From Spizellomyces punctatus DAOM BR117 (taxonomy: Eukaryota > Chytridiomycota > Chytridiomycetes > Spizellomycetales > Spizellomycetaceae): 64,000 nt of DNA. Location of the stretch: contig NW_015971544.1 in assembly GCF_000182565.1 (NCBI RefSeq), positions 918,848 through 982,847 of the forward strand, written 5' to 3'. Under the pieces are notes generated by a model. That model was not told the origin of the DNA. It saw only the letters and a list, made by a program, of their open reading frames with translations, and searched no databases. Positions 55,804-64,000 of the stretch are shown one piece after another; position 1 is the first letter of the stretch; each line of letters opens with the position of its first letter. Position numbers and translations under genes: made by a program.

Positions 55804-56375
55804 TGTAGCGAATGACTCTGATAAACCGGTTCGCTCAAAGGCATCAGGTGACCACGATTGAGGTTTCTGCAATTGTAACCTAAGCTTCGAAACCCCTAAG
55901 ATCAAACTCGGTTCTGGGCTACACCAGCGCAGCGTGAAGGATACGTTACGCAGCCATGATCGATCATGGCGATGGTCCGAGATGGGAAGATCAGACGCCG
56001 CCACCCTAATGAAGGCTACGGAAACTAGTGTAGACGTTACCATAGCATATTCTTGTATAAAAAGAGGAATTCAATAAAATAAGTTGGCAGCCAGAAGCCG
56101 TAGTGACAAAAAATCCCCACAACTAGCTTCTCAACCCCAATCCTAGGTTAACAGGAACCTAACAGAGCGCTTCAACGGCCTGATCACCCGCACTGAAGCC
56201 TCTAAATCCTGCTCGGTTCACAACTAACTGACTCTCCTTGCCTCTTGCCCTCAAGTCACTACCGATGCCCAAAGAAAGGATTTGGAGACTACGATTCCTA
56301 GTACGGACACCCACACAACCTGCTAGGAGACCCAAGTTGTCTTTACCATAGTCTACCAACAAAAAATCCGTTACA
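55804..56375 (+). repeat. outer element, right LTR (572 bp)
   Basis: Same length as the left LTR, no indels, 25 substitutions, all transitions at CpG-derived sites. Confidence 0.93.
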
Positions 56376-56379
56376 CTCC

Positions 56380-56889
56380 CATCCTGCTCATACTCGATGG
56401 AAATGGCACTCTTTCATCAATCGGCAGCAAAGCGAATCAGACCTCATAAGTAACATGCACAACAAGTATGGTGAAAACTTTACTGTTGTGATGGGTGATT
56501 GGAGTGACGCTGGTCGAACTGCGAGATTTCAGACCTCATCAAAGACAATAGGCTGGTGCACTGTCTTCAAGCAGAACAGGATCAACTGCTTCCTTCTCGA
56601 CGAGTACAAGACCTCATCTGTCTGCCCTCACTGTTCATCCGATGACTTCCTTGAAAAAAGCTTCAAAACACGACCTCATTCAAGACCTTGGCGACGACGA
56701 GAAGGCAAGATTGAAAAAGTCCATGGATTGCTGGGTTGTACCAACCCTAACTGTCAGCAAGCCTGGACGATGCGCTACTGGAATCGAGATACGCTGAGCA
56801 CCTGCAATATGCTGATAATCGTGCAATCAATGTTGGATGGACACAGTAGACCAGAAGTGTTCAGCAGGAGTGTTCCAGCCGTAGCTTAG
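56380..56889 (+). pseudogene. Fanzor RNA-guided endonuclease, C-terminal part (broken)
   Basis: Resumes the Fanzor frame after the retroelement (HPAHTRWKWHSFINRQQ) and runs to TAG at 56,887-56,889. It contains VVMGDWSDAGRTARF, the Thr-Ser-Ser plus C4 zinc finger (TSSVCPHC; Cys codons at 56,623 and 56,632, then CTNPNC at 56,737 and 56,752) and the closing RD motif WNRDTLSTCNM, with the RuvC-III Asp codon at 56,788-56,790. Order and spacing fit the published Fanzor pattern D ... [TS][TS]-x2-C4 zinc finger ... RD. Key residues are intact, so disruption of the frame, not erosion of the motifs, is what inactivates this copy. Confidence 0.9.
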
Positions 56890-56977
56890 ATTGGTTAGAT
56901 TAGGTTTTCCGAGCCGGTTGTCGCCGGTTCAATCCCTGGTGCGGGTGCTAGTGCCAATACCCACCGGCTCCGCACTA
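56890..56977 (+). ncRNA. candidate Fanzor omega-RNA scaffold / right end
   Basis: Begins right after the Fanzor stop. A 7-bp hairpin (56,911-56,917 with 56,924-56,930, one G-U, six-base loop) is followed by a second one pairing 56,939-56,944 (GTGCGG) with 56,970-56,975 (CCGCAC). The latter spans the right TIR. In Fanzor and TnpB systems the guide is the sequence just past the right end, here from 56,978 (CCTTTCCTGGACTTG). Location and structure fit; transcription is not shown. Confidence 0.55.
56948..56977 (-). repeat. right terminal inverted repeat of Fanzor transposon
   Basis: Perfect reverse complement of 39,213-39,242, ending GGCTCCGCACTA. Confidence 0.93.
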
Positions 56978-57096
56978 CCTTTCCTGGACTTGAATATAAG
57001 ATGGGGTCGCTCTGAATCCTATTCGCATATCTATCTAGCTTCAACACACGCTAGTGGTAGTGGTCTATTCTCCTCGTCTTGCATCTGAAGAACATC
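56978..57096 (+). promoter_or_regulatory. remaining promoter of the decayed aldehyde dehydrogenase
   Basis: Sequence between the transposon end and the ATG at 57,097 contains a TATA-like GAATATAAG at about 56,991-56,999. The transposon therefore separated the core promoter from everything upstream. Confidence 0.5.
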
Positions 57097-58640
57097 ATGA
57101 GCGACGGAATTTCGGTTAGCTTTGAAATCCTACATTACTTTACTAAACCTGTATGAACTCCATGACGACAGGTTTCTACTCCTATTTTGGCTATTGTTAA
57201 CGATAATATCGAACAGTTTCCTTACAGAAATTTTTATTAATGGAGAGTTTGTTCCATTGTTGTCTGGCAAGACATTTCCAACCATCGATCCGACGTGAGT
57301 CCTTGCCAACGGCCGCCAGCTTTGTATGCCCAGTCATATGTGAGCAGCTACACAAGACTGGAGCCTTTGTGAGTTGTTGGACAGATGTACGCTGGGATTA
57401 TCCGCCATCATTCTGCTATCTTACTTTCCATACCAGGTCGTCCCATGGAACTTCCCTTTGATGATGCTGAGATGGAAGTTGGGCCCTGCATTGGCACAGG
57501 CAATACAATTGTTTTAAAGGCATATATGTTACAGATAATTACATATCCCAAAATTCCTTCGGAAGAAACTGGCAGACATCAAAAAAAAATCCTCTCTTTC
57601 CGCGCTCAAAGTCGGCCAATTGACTGCTGAAGCAGAATTCCCACCAGGCGTTATTAATGTACTCTCTGGTTTCGGGTCCACGGCTGGGTATGCCATTACT
57701 CAACATCCTGGTATCAGCAAAGCTCCTTTCACTGGCTCCACAGCTCCACCAGCGGCTGGTTGAAAGGTGCTGATGGTAGCCGCCGCGATCAACTCAAGAA
57801 GATAGGCTTGAAGCTCGGGGACAGATGCCCCAATATTGTTTTTCGACGATGCAACTTGGAAGAACCGTGCATGCTGTCTCTACCGCTGACTTTCAAATCA
57901 TGGACAGGTGTGCTATTCGGGCACTCGCTTGTACATCCAGAATGGACATCTATGAAAGATTTGTCGAGCAATTCAAATAAAAGATAGCATTATAGCAGAT
58001 CATATGAGTCAAGAGTTTTGTAGTCTCAACTTCGACTCATATCAGATGGAAATAATAAACCTGGGAAATTGTTTCCACCCAGAAAACGAACCGTGGATCC
58101 GTGGTAGACGCTCTCTAGTATAATCGTGTGCATCGATTTGGGAAAAGAAGTCGCCAAGTGTGGGTATGGAGGGCATACTGTTGGCAAACAAGGCTACTTC
58201 ATCATCTCATATTATCACAGGCGTTAAATATCATATGATTGTCGCCAGAAAGGAGGGTTTTGGCCCTATCGTCGCTGCCATTCGCTTCAGACCGAGGAAG
58301 AGGTCATGCATGAAGCAAATGAAACGAATTACAGGTTGGCAGCTGCAGTCCATTCCCGAGATTTGGTAGGGTATTCGGGTGATGGAAATTGTGAAAGAAG
58401 GAATAGTGTGGGGTTAATTGTATAGGAAGTATGCAGATGCTCGACGTACCCAATGTTTCCAGTTACGTAGAGGTAAGTCTTACCTGGGTTTTCTTCGCAT
58501 AGTTTTTCTATCCCAGCTACTATTGGCAAATTACAAAAACTCGGATGTCGGACGCAAACTGGATGAACAGGTTCTTCGCGAGTACAGCTTGAATGTACTC
58601 CTACGGATTCACACCACTGTTGGCATGTCTAGGTGTAATA
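57097..58640 (+). pseudogene. aldehyde dehydrogenase pseudogene
   Basis: Starts with MSDGIS, then an intron-like stretch, [45 protein letters not shown] (shifted frame), [85 protein letters not shown] and finally KNSDVGRKLDEQVLREYSLN. These are ALDH superfamily blocks in the right order but spread over all three frames, with stops and deletions. The gene is clearly dead. It lies directly downstream of the Fanzor transposon, whose insertion cut its promoter. Confidence 0.85.
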
Positions 58641-59085
58641 AGTCTGTCCTTTTGCTGACCGAGGTGAAATCGGTCGTCATAAAAGTGAACACTTTGGACC
58701 TGGCAACAACCATGCTAGCATTGACAGAAAATGCGGCACTTCACTCCCCTGTCGTTGTCACTTCTTGGCAGAACAGTCCGGCGCTTGAATGTGATTATAG
58801 TAATGAGAGGTACTGCAATGGACGAATTGAATACGCAGCTCATATGCACACGGATAAGAAGAAAGGGTTATAAAAGTTGTGAACAGATGCTATGGGTTGG
58901 TAAGTTAATGCCAAAGGACGCAGAAACCCCAGCAGAAACCCCAGCAGCGTACCTGCCTTTCCGATCGCTGATGTAAGCAAGTACCACTGAACTATTGGCT
59001 GAACCGCTGTGCGGATGACACGAACGTTTGCATTACGGGCATTGACTGCTAATACCTCATTTTTAACACTTTTTCAGCCAACGTA
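58641..59085. other. intergenic region
   Basis: Between the ALDH remnant and the next gene. An open frame continues to 58,873 without recognisable content. A 5'-UTR intron acceptor (TTTTTCAG) may lie at about 59,076, ten bases before the next ATG. Confidence 0.4.
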
Positions 59086-60600
59086 ATGTCGGATTCCTCA
59101 CCAAGTACACCACCGTCCAAGTGGCGATATCGTCTATATGTCCTTGCCGGCCTTCCATTTCTTCTTTCTCCCGTGTCCCTGTTCTCCCTAGCGGTTCTCT
59201 ACGTATCCCTTCTCTGTGCAGTTCTCCTCTATGCGGCTTATATAGCCATGAAGGACTTTGTTGTGGATGAACTTCAACAACGAGGATGGCTAACGCAAGA
59301 GGTGGTCGATTCTCCTCAAAGGGATGAAGCCATAGGGGCGGATAACACCAAACTTGAGGAAGACTTCCCGATTCTTTCGTACCCAATTGTTGGCCAACTA
59401 TTTATGGGCCCTCCGTTGGTTGTCTACGTATCAACAAGAGGAACTGTGCAAGGATGGCTGTATAGTTCAAAATGGGTCGTTCGGAAGAGCGTCCAGGGAA
59501 TTCCCATTGTCTGGAGAGCATCCCTTTCCCTTGGTCAACGGGTCCTCAACGGCTGCAAAATACTTTGGGACGTGGGAGTGACTATATGGCGCACGGTCGA
59601 AACTCCGGTCGTGGCGGTCTTCTCCAGTGTGTATAGGACAACTGCTGACGTGTTCCTTGCTGTATGGCACTACACTACAGTTGTACTCCCGACGCTCACT
59701 GAACAGGTCCTGTCGAGCATGTGGAAAGTCGCTATCTATTTTGCCGAAGGAACAAAGTGGATAGGGAGGAAGATATATAACTTAGGGGCATTTCTTGGCA
59801 GACCTTTCGGGAAGGTCATGTACGGCATATACGAGTTCCTTTCCATTCAGTTCCTCCGAGGAATGCGTCTGGCACTCAACATTCTGACAACAGTAGAAGC
59901 AAAACTTCGGCCTCTTTTTTTGACAGTCGTTGAAACTCTTACTGTCACTTTCCGCTCAGTGATAGTAATTGTGTTTCGGGCTACCTCATCTCTTGCCCAA
60001 TCCGTGGTCACACTCGGCCAGGCACTCTTCGTTCCTCCCCTCCGCTTCCTTTTCCGTACCACTACCGCTGCTCTTAGAATCACTCGCAATGTCAGCATTA
60101 AAACGACAGATCTGCTTGTACGGAGCGCCCGCCCTGTTCTCAGTGTGTCATTTCAGCTATTTCATTATCTTCAGGGCATCCTTGCCACCAGTGGAGCATA
60201 CACTTTTGTTTTATCCCTTCCCGACCGCATAGTAAACCTCATAGACGCACTGTGCTACGCCTTTGAGGCATCGCTTTCGATGATCGTCAAGCATACATAT
60301 GCGCAAACCTTGTATATTCACCAAATAGCCTCGCCTGTCTTCCTTAAACTCCTTGAGATACTTCAACCGTTGTTGGACGTGGGATTTAGTGCCTTAGGAT
60401 TGGTGCAAAAAGCTGGTGGCATTTATCTTGTGTATGCTGTGCAGGTGACAAGGCGAGTGGGATCTGCTGGAGCCAGAATATCGCTGTACATTGCTTTGGA
60501 AGTGAAAAGGGCCGCTGAGCGAGCCCGTCGTGCTGGTGATGCGATAGGTAAACAGGTTGCTAAAGTGGTGAGCACCGGGATTGCTAGGACCTCAAAGTGA
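59086..60600 (+). CDS. hypothetical protein of repeated hydrophobic/amphipathic helices, 504 aa
   Basis: Intronless, unlike its neighbours, from MSDSSPSTPPSKWRYRLYVL to GIARTSK. Two N-terminal membrane helices (YVLAGLPFLLSPVSLFSLAV, LLCAVLLYAAYIA) precede about 400 residues of regularly spaced helices alternating hydrophobic and basic faces (WRTVETPVVAVFSSVYRTT, LSSMWKVAIYFAEGTKWIG, FRSVIVIVFRATSSLAQSVV, LRITRNVSIKTTDLLVRSA). The end is an Arg/Ala-rich amphipathic helix (KRAAERARRAGDAIGKQVAK). The regular helix pattern recalls lipid-droplet or membrane-coating proteins, but no family is recognised. Confidence 0.7.
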   Translation: MSDSSPSTPPSKWRYRLYVLAGLPFLLSPVSLFSLAVLYVSLLCAVLLYAAYIAMKDFVVDELQQRGWLTQEVVDSPQRDEAIGADNTKLEEDFPILSYPIVGQLFMGPPLVVYVSTRGTVQGWLYSSKWVVRKSVQGIPIVWRASLSLGQRVLNGCKILWDVGVTIWRTVETPVVAVFSSVYRTTADVFLAVWHYTTVVLPTLTEQVLSSMWKVAIYFAEGTKWIGRKIYNLGAFLGRPFGKVMYGIYEFLSIQFLRGMRLALNILTTVEAKLRPLFLTVVETLTVTFRSVIVIVFRATSSLAQSVVTLGQALFVPPLRFLFRTTTAALRITRNVSIKTTDLLVRSARPVLSVSFQLFHYLQGILATSGAYTFVLSLPDRIVNLIDALCYAFEASLSMIVKHTYAQTLYIHQIASPVFLKLLEILQPLLDVGFSALGLVQKAGGIYLVYAVQVTRRVGSAGARISLYIALEVKRAAERARRAGDAIGKQVAKVVSTGIARTSK

Positions 60601-60760
60601 GGAGATTGGTTAAGGGTGTAGGTGGTCTCTGGAGGCAAATATTTATTTTGATGTCATTTGTAATATTATGAAGATACCCATTTGCATTGACCGCTGTTTC
60701 CGTCCAGAACCTGTGGAAGGTATTTACACTTGATGAATGGTGAAAGCGCCCTTACAATAT

Positions 60761-63700
60761 TCACCATCTCTTCCGACTTTTAATGGGAGTGTCAGCTACC
60801 CCGCCAATTTCCTCCCCCAGTTCATCCCAGTCGAACCCCGCAAATCCCTCCAACATCATCTGCAAGCGCTTGCAAGAACCCGGTGTTGCACTCGGTGTTT
60901 GTCTAACTTTGCTAGGCGTTCCAGCAGTCTTCCGGGGGGTGGCATTCGGGGTTCGTTTCAATTTGATCGGCGTCTCAACAGTTTTCCGGGGAGTGGTAAT
61001 CAATGTTTGTTTGATCTTGCTAGGTGTGTCAACAGCCTCCCGGGCGGTCGCACTGGGTGCTCGCTTCGTTTTGCTCGGTGTACCAAGTGCGTCCCGGTGG
61101 GGTGTTCTCGGTGTTCGTCTCGTTTTGGTAGGGGTACCAGTGGTATCTTTAGGCGCCCTCCGTTGTTTACTTGGTGTTCGCGGCTCCGCCCAAGTGTTTG
61201 CATGGGAACGTTCGGGTATATCGGACGTTGTCGCTTTCGGGTCACCACCGGCGGAGAGCATTGGAGGTTTGGGCAACGGAAGGGTGGAAGAAAGATCTAG
61301 AAACGGATTATCGTCGATTCTGTCCAAGGATCCAGTTTGTAACGGCTTTGAGGGTAGACCAAAGGTATCTTGGGCGCTGGTAGATCGTCGCTTGAGAATT
61401 ACTGTTCTGTTCTCCTGATCAGAAGTCCGCCGTAGTGATGAAGCGGTTGCTGCACTAGTACTTTTGGACCTCTCCAGAGGAGCTGCGTTCGTGCTATTGT
61501 CTTTGAGGGCTTTTCGATTCGCTTCTTTACTTCTCGCCTTGCGAAGAGCAATCTGCCGCCTTCCTAGTCCTTTCAAGAATTCAGGCAACTTTCTTGTCGC
61601 TCTAGGTTTGTCTGTTTCATCGGTATTGAGAATGTCCTCGTGGGGTATGATTTTGTCCTTGGGTTTAGCTTTATCGGTGGATTTTGCTGAACTACCATGC
61701 TTCTTGTGTCCTGCCATTCCGCTGCCTCGCTTCCGACCTCCAGTGCTTTTTTGTTTGAAGAAGGGAGAGGGGGGCACCGGCTTTTGCTGATTTGGATCCC
61801 CGCCTGCTTTGACATACAACGATTTGACAACATCCGGTAGATGGGAAGCATAGCTAACGAACGCGGAATTTAATATAAAGATCCCTCGGATATAAATCCA
61901 AGAACCTATATGGAGACTTACTACTTCACAATGATGGGTTCAACAAAAGATTTGAGAAGGCGAGTTTCTTCTGATTCGAGCTCTAAACCTGCCACCGCGT
62001 GCCAAATGCATATGCGGTCCATCAATTCGTCAATGGCGCGAGTAAAGAGCGTCCTCCCCGATTCATGTGCGCTTTGACCATTATGGTCGACATTGTTGGG
62101 TTCAGGCATCTCGTCAACTCCTGCGACTTGTTTTCTATCTACCTTACGCTTTTTACGAAACCCGGGCACTGTTGCGTCTGGCAAACAAAGGGACTTGCGT
62201 TTTTTGCGCTTGAGATTTCCTTCGGCTTCAGCCTCATCAGGTTCTGGCCGTTTGAACCAGGCTGCTAATGAGGGTAGGTCTTGGCCTGTCTGATCATGAA
62301 TCTTGAGGCACTCCAGAAGCATTGTGAGCTGAAGCTTGGCTCTAGACAGTGACATATGGCGTGAGCCAAACATCGGATGCCATCTAGGCAACACCCTTTC
62401 ACCCCCTTACTCTGAAATTTTCAATTTAGAAATTGCGTCCTTCAAGATCCGCCTCCCATTTGACGACTCCATCGGGATTGTCGAGTTGGAAACGAGTTGA
62501 CTCTTCCACGCCAGTAGGGCCTCCAGTTCCAGCGTATCCACAGTTTTCCCCAGTGAAGGCGATGCGTCAGCTGTGTCATCGAGGATATCTAATCCATCCA
62601 TGAATGCCCTATATTTCTGTTCCAGCCGAGCAACTGACAGGAGTATATGGTCGCAGATATAGGTTAGCAGAACCTTTGTCTACATAATGATAGCGATAAA
62701 TACATTTCCTAAGAGCCAAATGACAATACCAACATACCGGTGTTCTGCCAACTCCTCTTGGACTTTTGGGCTTCAGTGGAGATGCAAGCGAGTTCGAGAT
62801 ATTGGTCGCAATTTTTTCCATTGATTGGTACACATGGGGAAGCCAGACTTCTATAAAGTCTGGAACTGCACTCTGTGGGTTTGTATCACCGATTTAGACC
62901 CGGTAGAGCTATGTATGGCTCTGTGGGCAACCAACCTTGACACAGTACAGGGTGTCCAAATATGCGCGCCTCAAAGCATCTGTAACATCTCCCATACGGC
63001 GCAACTCCCGACTCAGTTCAGGATTTCTTTTCGGCTTACGAGGAGTATCTCTGGGGGGAAGCGGGGAAGTAGCCTTTGGAGATGTGACCAAGCTGCGGCA
63101 AACGAGCGTAAATAAAAACTCGCAATCAAATGCAAATTCCTTCATCGTGCACCTTTTTCGCTCATCGCATTTTCCCCGCAGTCGCTCGTCCTCCATTTGG
63201 GGATCCCAGATATTCAGAGTCATATCACCGAGAAAATCCCTTATCTCCCGACTAGACTTGCCGCTAAAAAAGAATGCTTGAATTTCATCCTCGAGGGAGT
63301 TTGAGAACCACTGCTGTAGCAGAGTCTCGTCTACGTCTTGGGCTGAAGCTAATCATTCAGATCAATAAGGGACGACGCATATAGGACGTTTGGCCACGTA
63401 CACACGCGAGCTGAAATCAAGGAAGAATTGCAGTCGTCCAGTACGGTCTCCTCACTTCCACAGGAAACAACTCTCAATAAAGCGCAGCCCGGAAAAACAG
63501 GAAAGAGAATTGCCAATCGCGCCTGTTCCTCATAATTGGCTGGCAAAGGACTTGCCACCTCAAATGGGTTGTCATCTTCAGCACCTATACCGGCTGTTTC
63601 AGCGCTGCTTTCCTCAGCCACCTTCTTGTTCTCATTAGCATCATTGCTCCCCTCTGGTCTATTGCGCAGGCACCGCAGATGGACTTCTACCACCAAAGCA

Positions 63701-64000
63701 CGGCTCTCGCTTCGCAACAGCGTCATCAGACTTTCAAAGCTCAGAAATGCCGTTCCGAACTCGCCAGCTGAAAAGGGTGCGCAAATAAACATTTCCCGCT
63801 CTTGCCACGATGGATCTATACGATGAAAGGGAATGCGGCCCTTCTCTTTCATAGCAACGCCCGAATTTGGGAAGAGCATTCGCGATGGCGTAGGGTCAGC
63901 ATTGCTCGTGTGACTCCCTACGCTGAAACGTTTCTTCCCGCGTGTGTTGCTCGATTTCTCGGGAGGAGCCGTCGCTCTGAAAATCCAACATTTTTTAGCT
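60761..64000 (-). CDS. multi-exon protein with TP-rich C-terminus, possibly Treslin/Sld3-like (5' end outside window)
   Basis: Exons on the minus strand run off the right edge; the first visible exon begins at about 63,979 after an acceptor (TTTTCAG). The N-terminal part includes IPFHRIDPSWQEREMFICAPF and ESRALVVEVHLRC. Later exons carry QWFSNSLEDEIQAFFFSGKS, SRELRRMGDVTDALRRAYLD and SLSRAKLQLTMLLECLKIHD. The C-terminal exon (61,819-60,761) is basic and packed with Thr-Pro sites (repeats of TPSK-x-KR-TP), ending FDWDELGEE and VADTPIKSRKRW. A vWA-like N-terminus, helical middle and CDK-site-rich tail resemble Treslin/Sld3, the CDK-regulated origin-firing factor. This is a weak, pattern-based call. 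Confidence 0.5.
60880..61160 (-). repeat. degenerate TP-x-KR repeats
   Basis: About six imperfect units of roughly 17 residues with the core TP(S/I)K(x)KR(T/A)P(x)AT lie in the C-terminal exon. Each gives one or two potential CDK sites next to basic residues. Confidence 0.7.

Larger units (their letters stand above)
40921..56375 (+). mobile_element. outer Ty3/gypsy LTR retroelement (decaying chromovirus)
   Basis: Two 572-bp LTRs (40,921-41,492 and 55,804-56,375) with TG...CA ends flank gag, a long pol and an extra ORF. A polypurine tract lies before the right LTR, and the right LTR is followed by the duplicated target CTCC. It is inserted in the Fanzor gene and is itself interrupted at 47,862-54,476. 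The coding region has three in-frame TGAs and a frameshift, so it is non-autonomous now. The LTRs differ at 25 positions (about 4.4%), all CpG transitions. Confidence 0.92.
39213..56977 (+). mobile_element. Fanzor-carrying DNA transposon with TIRs, split by nested retroelements
   Basis: The ends are perfect inverted repeats: 39,213-39,242 equals the reverse complement of 56,948-56,977 over 30 bp. The outermost base pair on each side is TA, so either the TIR begins with TA or it is a TA target-site duplication as in Tc1/mariner-type transposition. Between the ends lie a Fanzor gene on the plus strand and a structured right end. With the 15.46-kb retroelement removed the transposon would be about 2.3 kb. 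No transposase is present, so it is non-autonomous. Published work describes Fanzors riding on many DNA transposon types, including Mariner-like ones. The left end is preceded by CA, giving CATA across the junction. Confidence 0.88.

Noticed and set aside
40921-56375. Neurospora-type RIP as cause of the LTR changes
   Set aside because: RIP prefers CpA. Here all 25 changes are at ancestral CpG, and the copies differ from each other independently.
56926-56976. A tRNA gene at the right end of the Fanzor element
   Set aside because: Only the B-box-like stretch is present; no cloverleaf, acceptor stem or anticodon arm can be drawn.
39213-56977. Bacterial IS607/IS200-type TnpB contamination
   Set aside because: The N-terminal NLS-like run, the Fanzor-specific motif order, eukaryotic promoter features and surrounding intron-rich genes place it in the fungal genome.
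60737-61418. Plus-strand open frames over the TP-rich exon
   Set aside because: They are antisense shadows of the repeated basic minus-strand coding sequence.

Overview
The window reads as nuclear DNA of a zoosporic (chytrid-type) fungus. Genes are intron-rich, with short introns of about 55-90 bp, GTRNGT donors and CTAAC-like branch sites, and lie on both strands at close spacing. The gene content is fungal: an OPT transporter, a hybrid histidine kinase, a HAL4-type kinase and a fungal SDR. A ciliary CCDC39 homologue implies a motile flagellum. A Fanzor element resembling the family first characterised in Spizellomyces points to Chytridiomycota, perhaps Spizellomycetales; that placement is inference.

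Region 1 (1-39,200) is ordinary genic DNA. In order: a possible gene tail; a MYSM1-like JAMM deubiquitinase (-); an OPT transporter (+); a kelch-mucin-TM-SH3 surface protein (+); a multi-PAS hybrid histidine kinase (-); a monoacylglycerol-lipase-like hydrolase (-); a D-lactate dehydrogenase (-); a HAL4/NPR-type kinase (+); an RWD-RBR ubiquitin ligase (-) sharing a ~115-bp promoter with an SDR (+); a small Ser-rich protein (-); a membrane-anchored hypothetical protein (+); a multi-exon 7TM-like protein (-); an NAD-dependent epimerase-like protein (+); and CCDC39 (+).

Region 2 (39,213-56,977) is a three-level nested mobile element. The outer shell is a DNA transposon with perfect 30-bp terminal inverted repeats (TA included). 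It carries a Fanzor, the eukaryotic TnpB-like RNA-guided nuclease. The left end abuts 5'-CATA, and the right end holds hairpins expected of an omega-RNA. The Fanzor gene is broken by an in-frame TGA and by a 15.5-kb Ty3/gypsy element (572-bp LTRs, 40,921-56,375) inserted between the RuvC-I and zinc-finger parts. That element is split within its chromodomain by a second, intact-looking chromovirus (47,862-54,476; 554-bp LTRs, apparently identical; TSD ACATT). The two retroelements have opposite CpG behaviour. All 25 differences between the outer LTRs are CpG to TpG/CpA transitions, and every disabling stop is a TGA explicable as CGA to TGA. The inner element has almost no CpG (I find two in 6.6 kb). 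Together they suggest a genome that methylates CpG in repeats and a transposon lineage that has escaped by having none.

Region 3 (57,000-64,000): the Fanzor transposon sits about 120 bp upstream of the start codon of a decayed aldehyde dehydrogenase gene, apparently in its promoter. Beyond lie an intronless 504-aa protein rich in hydrophobic helices (+) and, on the minus strand running off the right edge, a multi-exon protein with a TP-rich basic C-terminus, possibly Treslin/Sld3-like.

Exon boundaries were read by eye and may be off by a base or more. No database search was possible.
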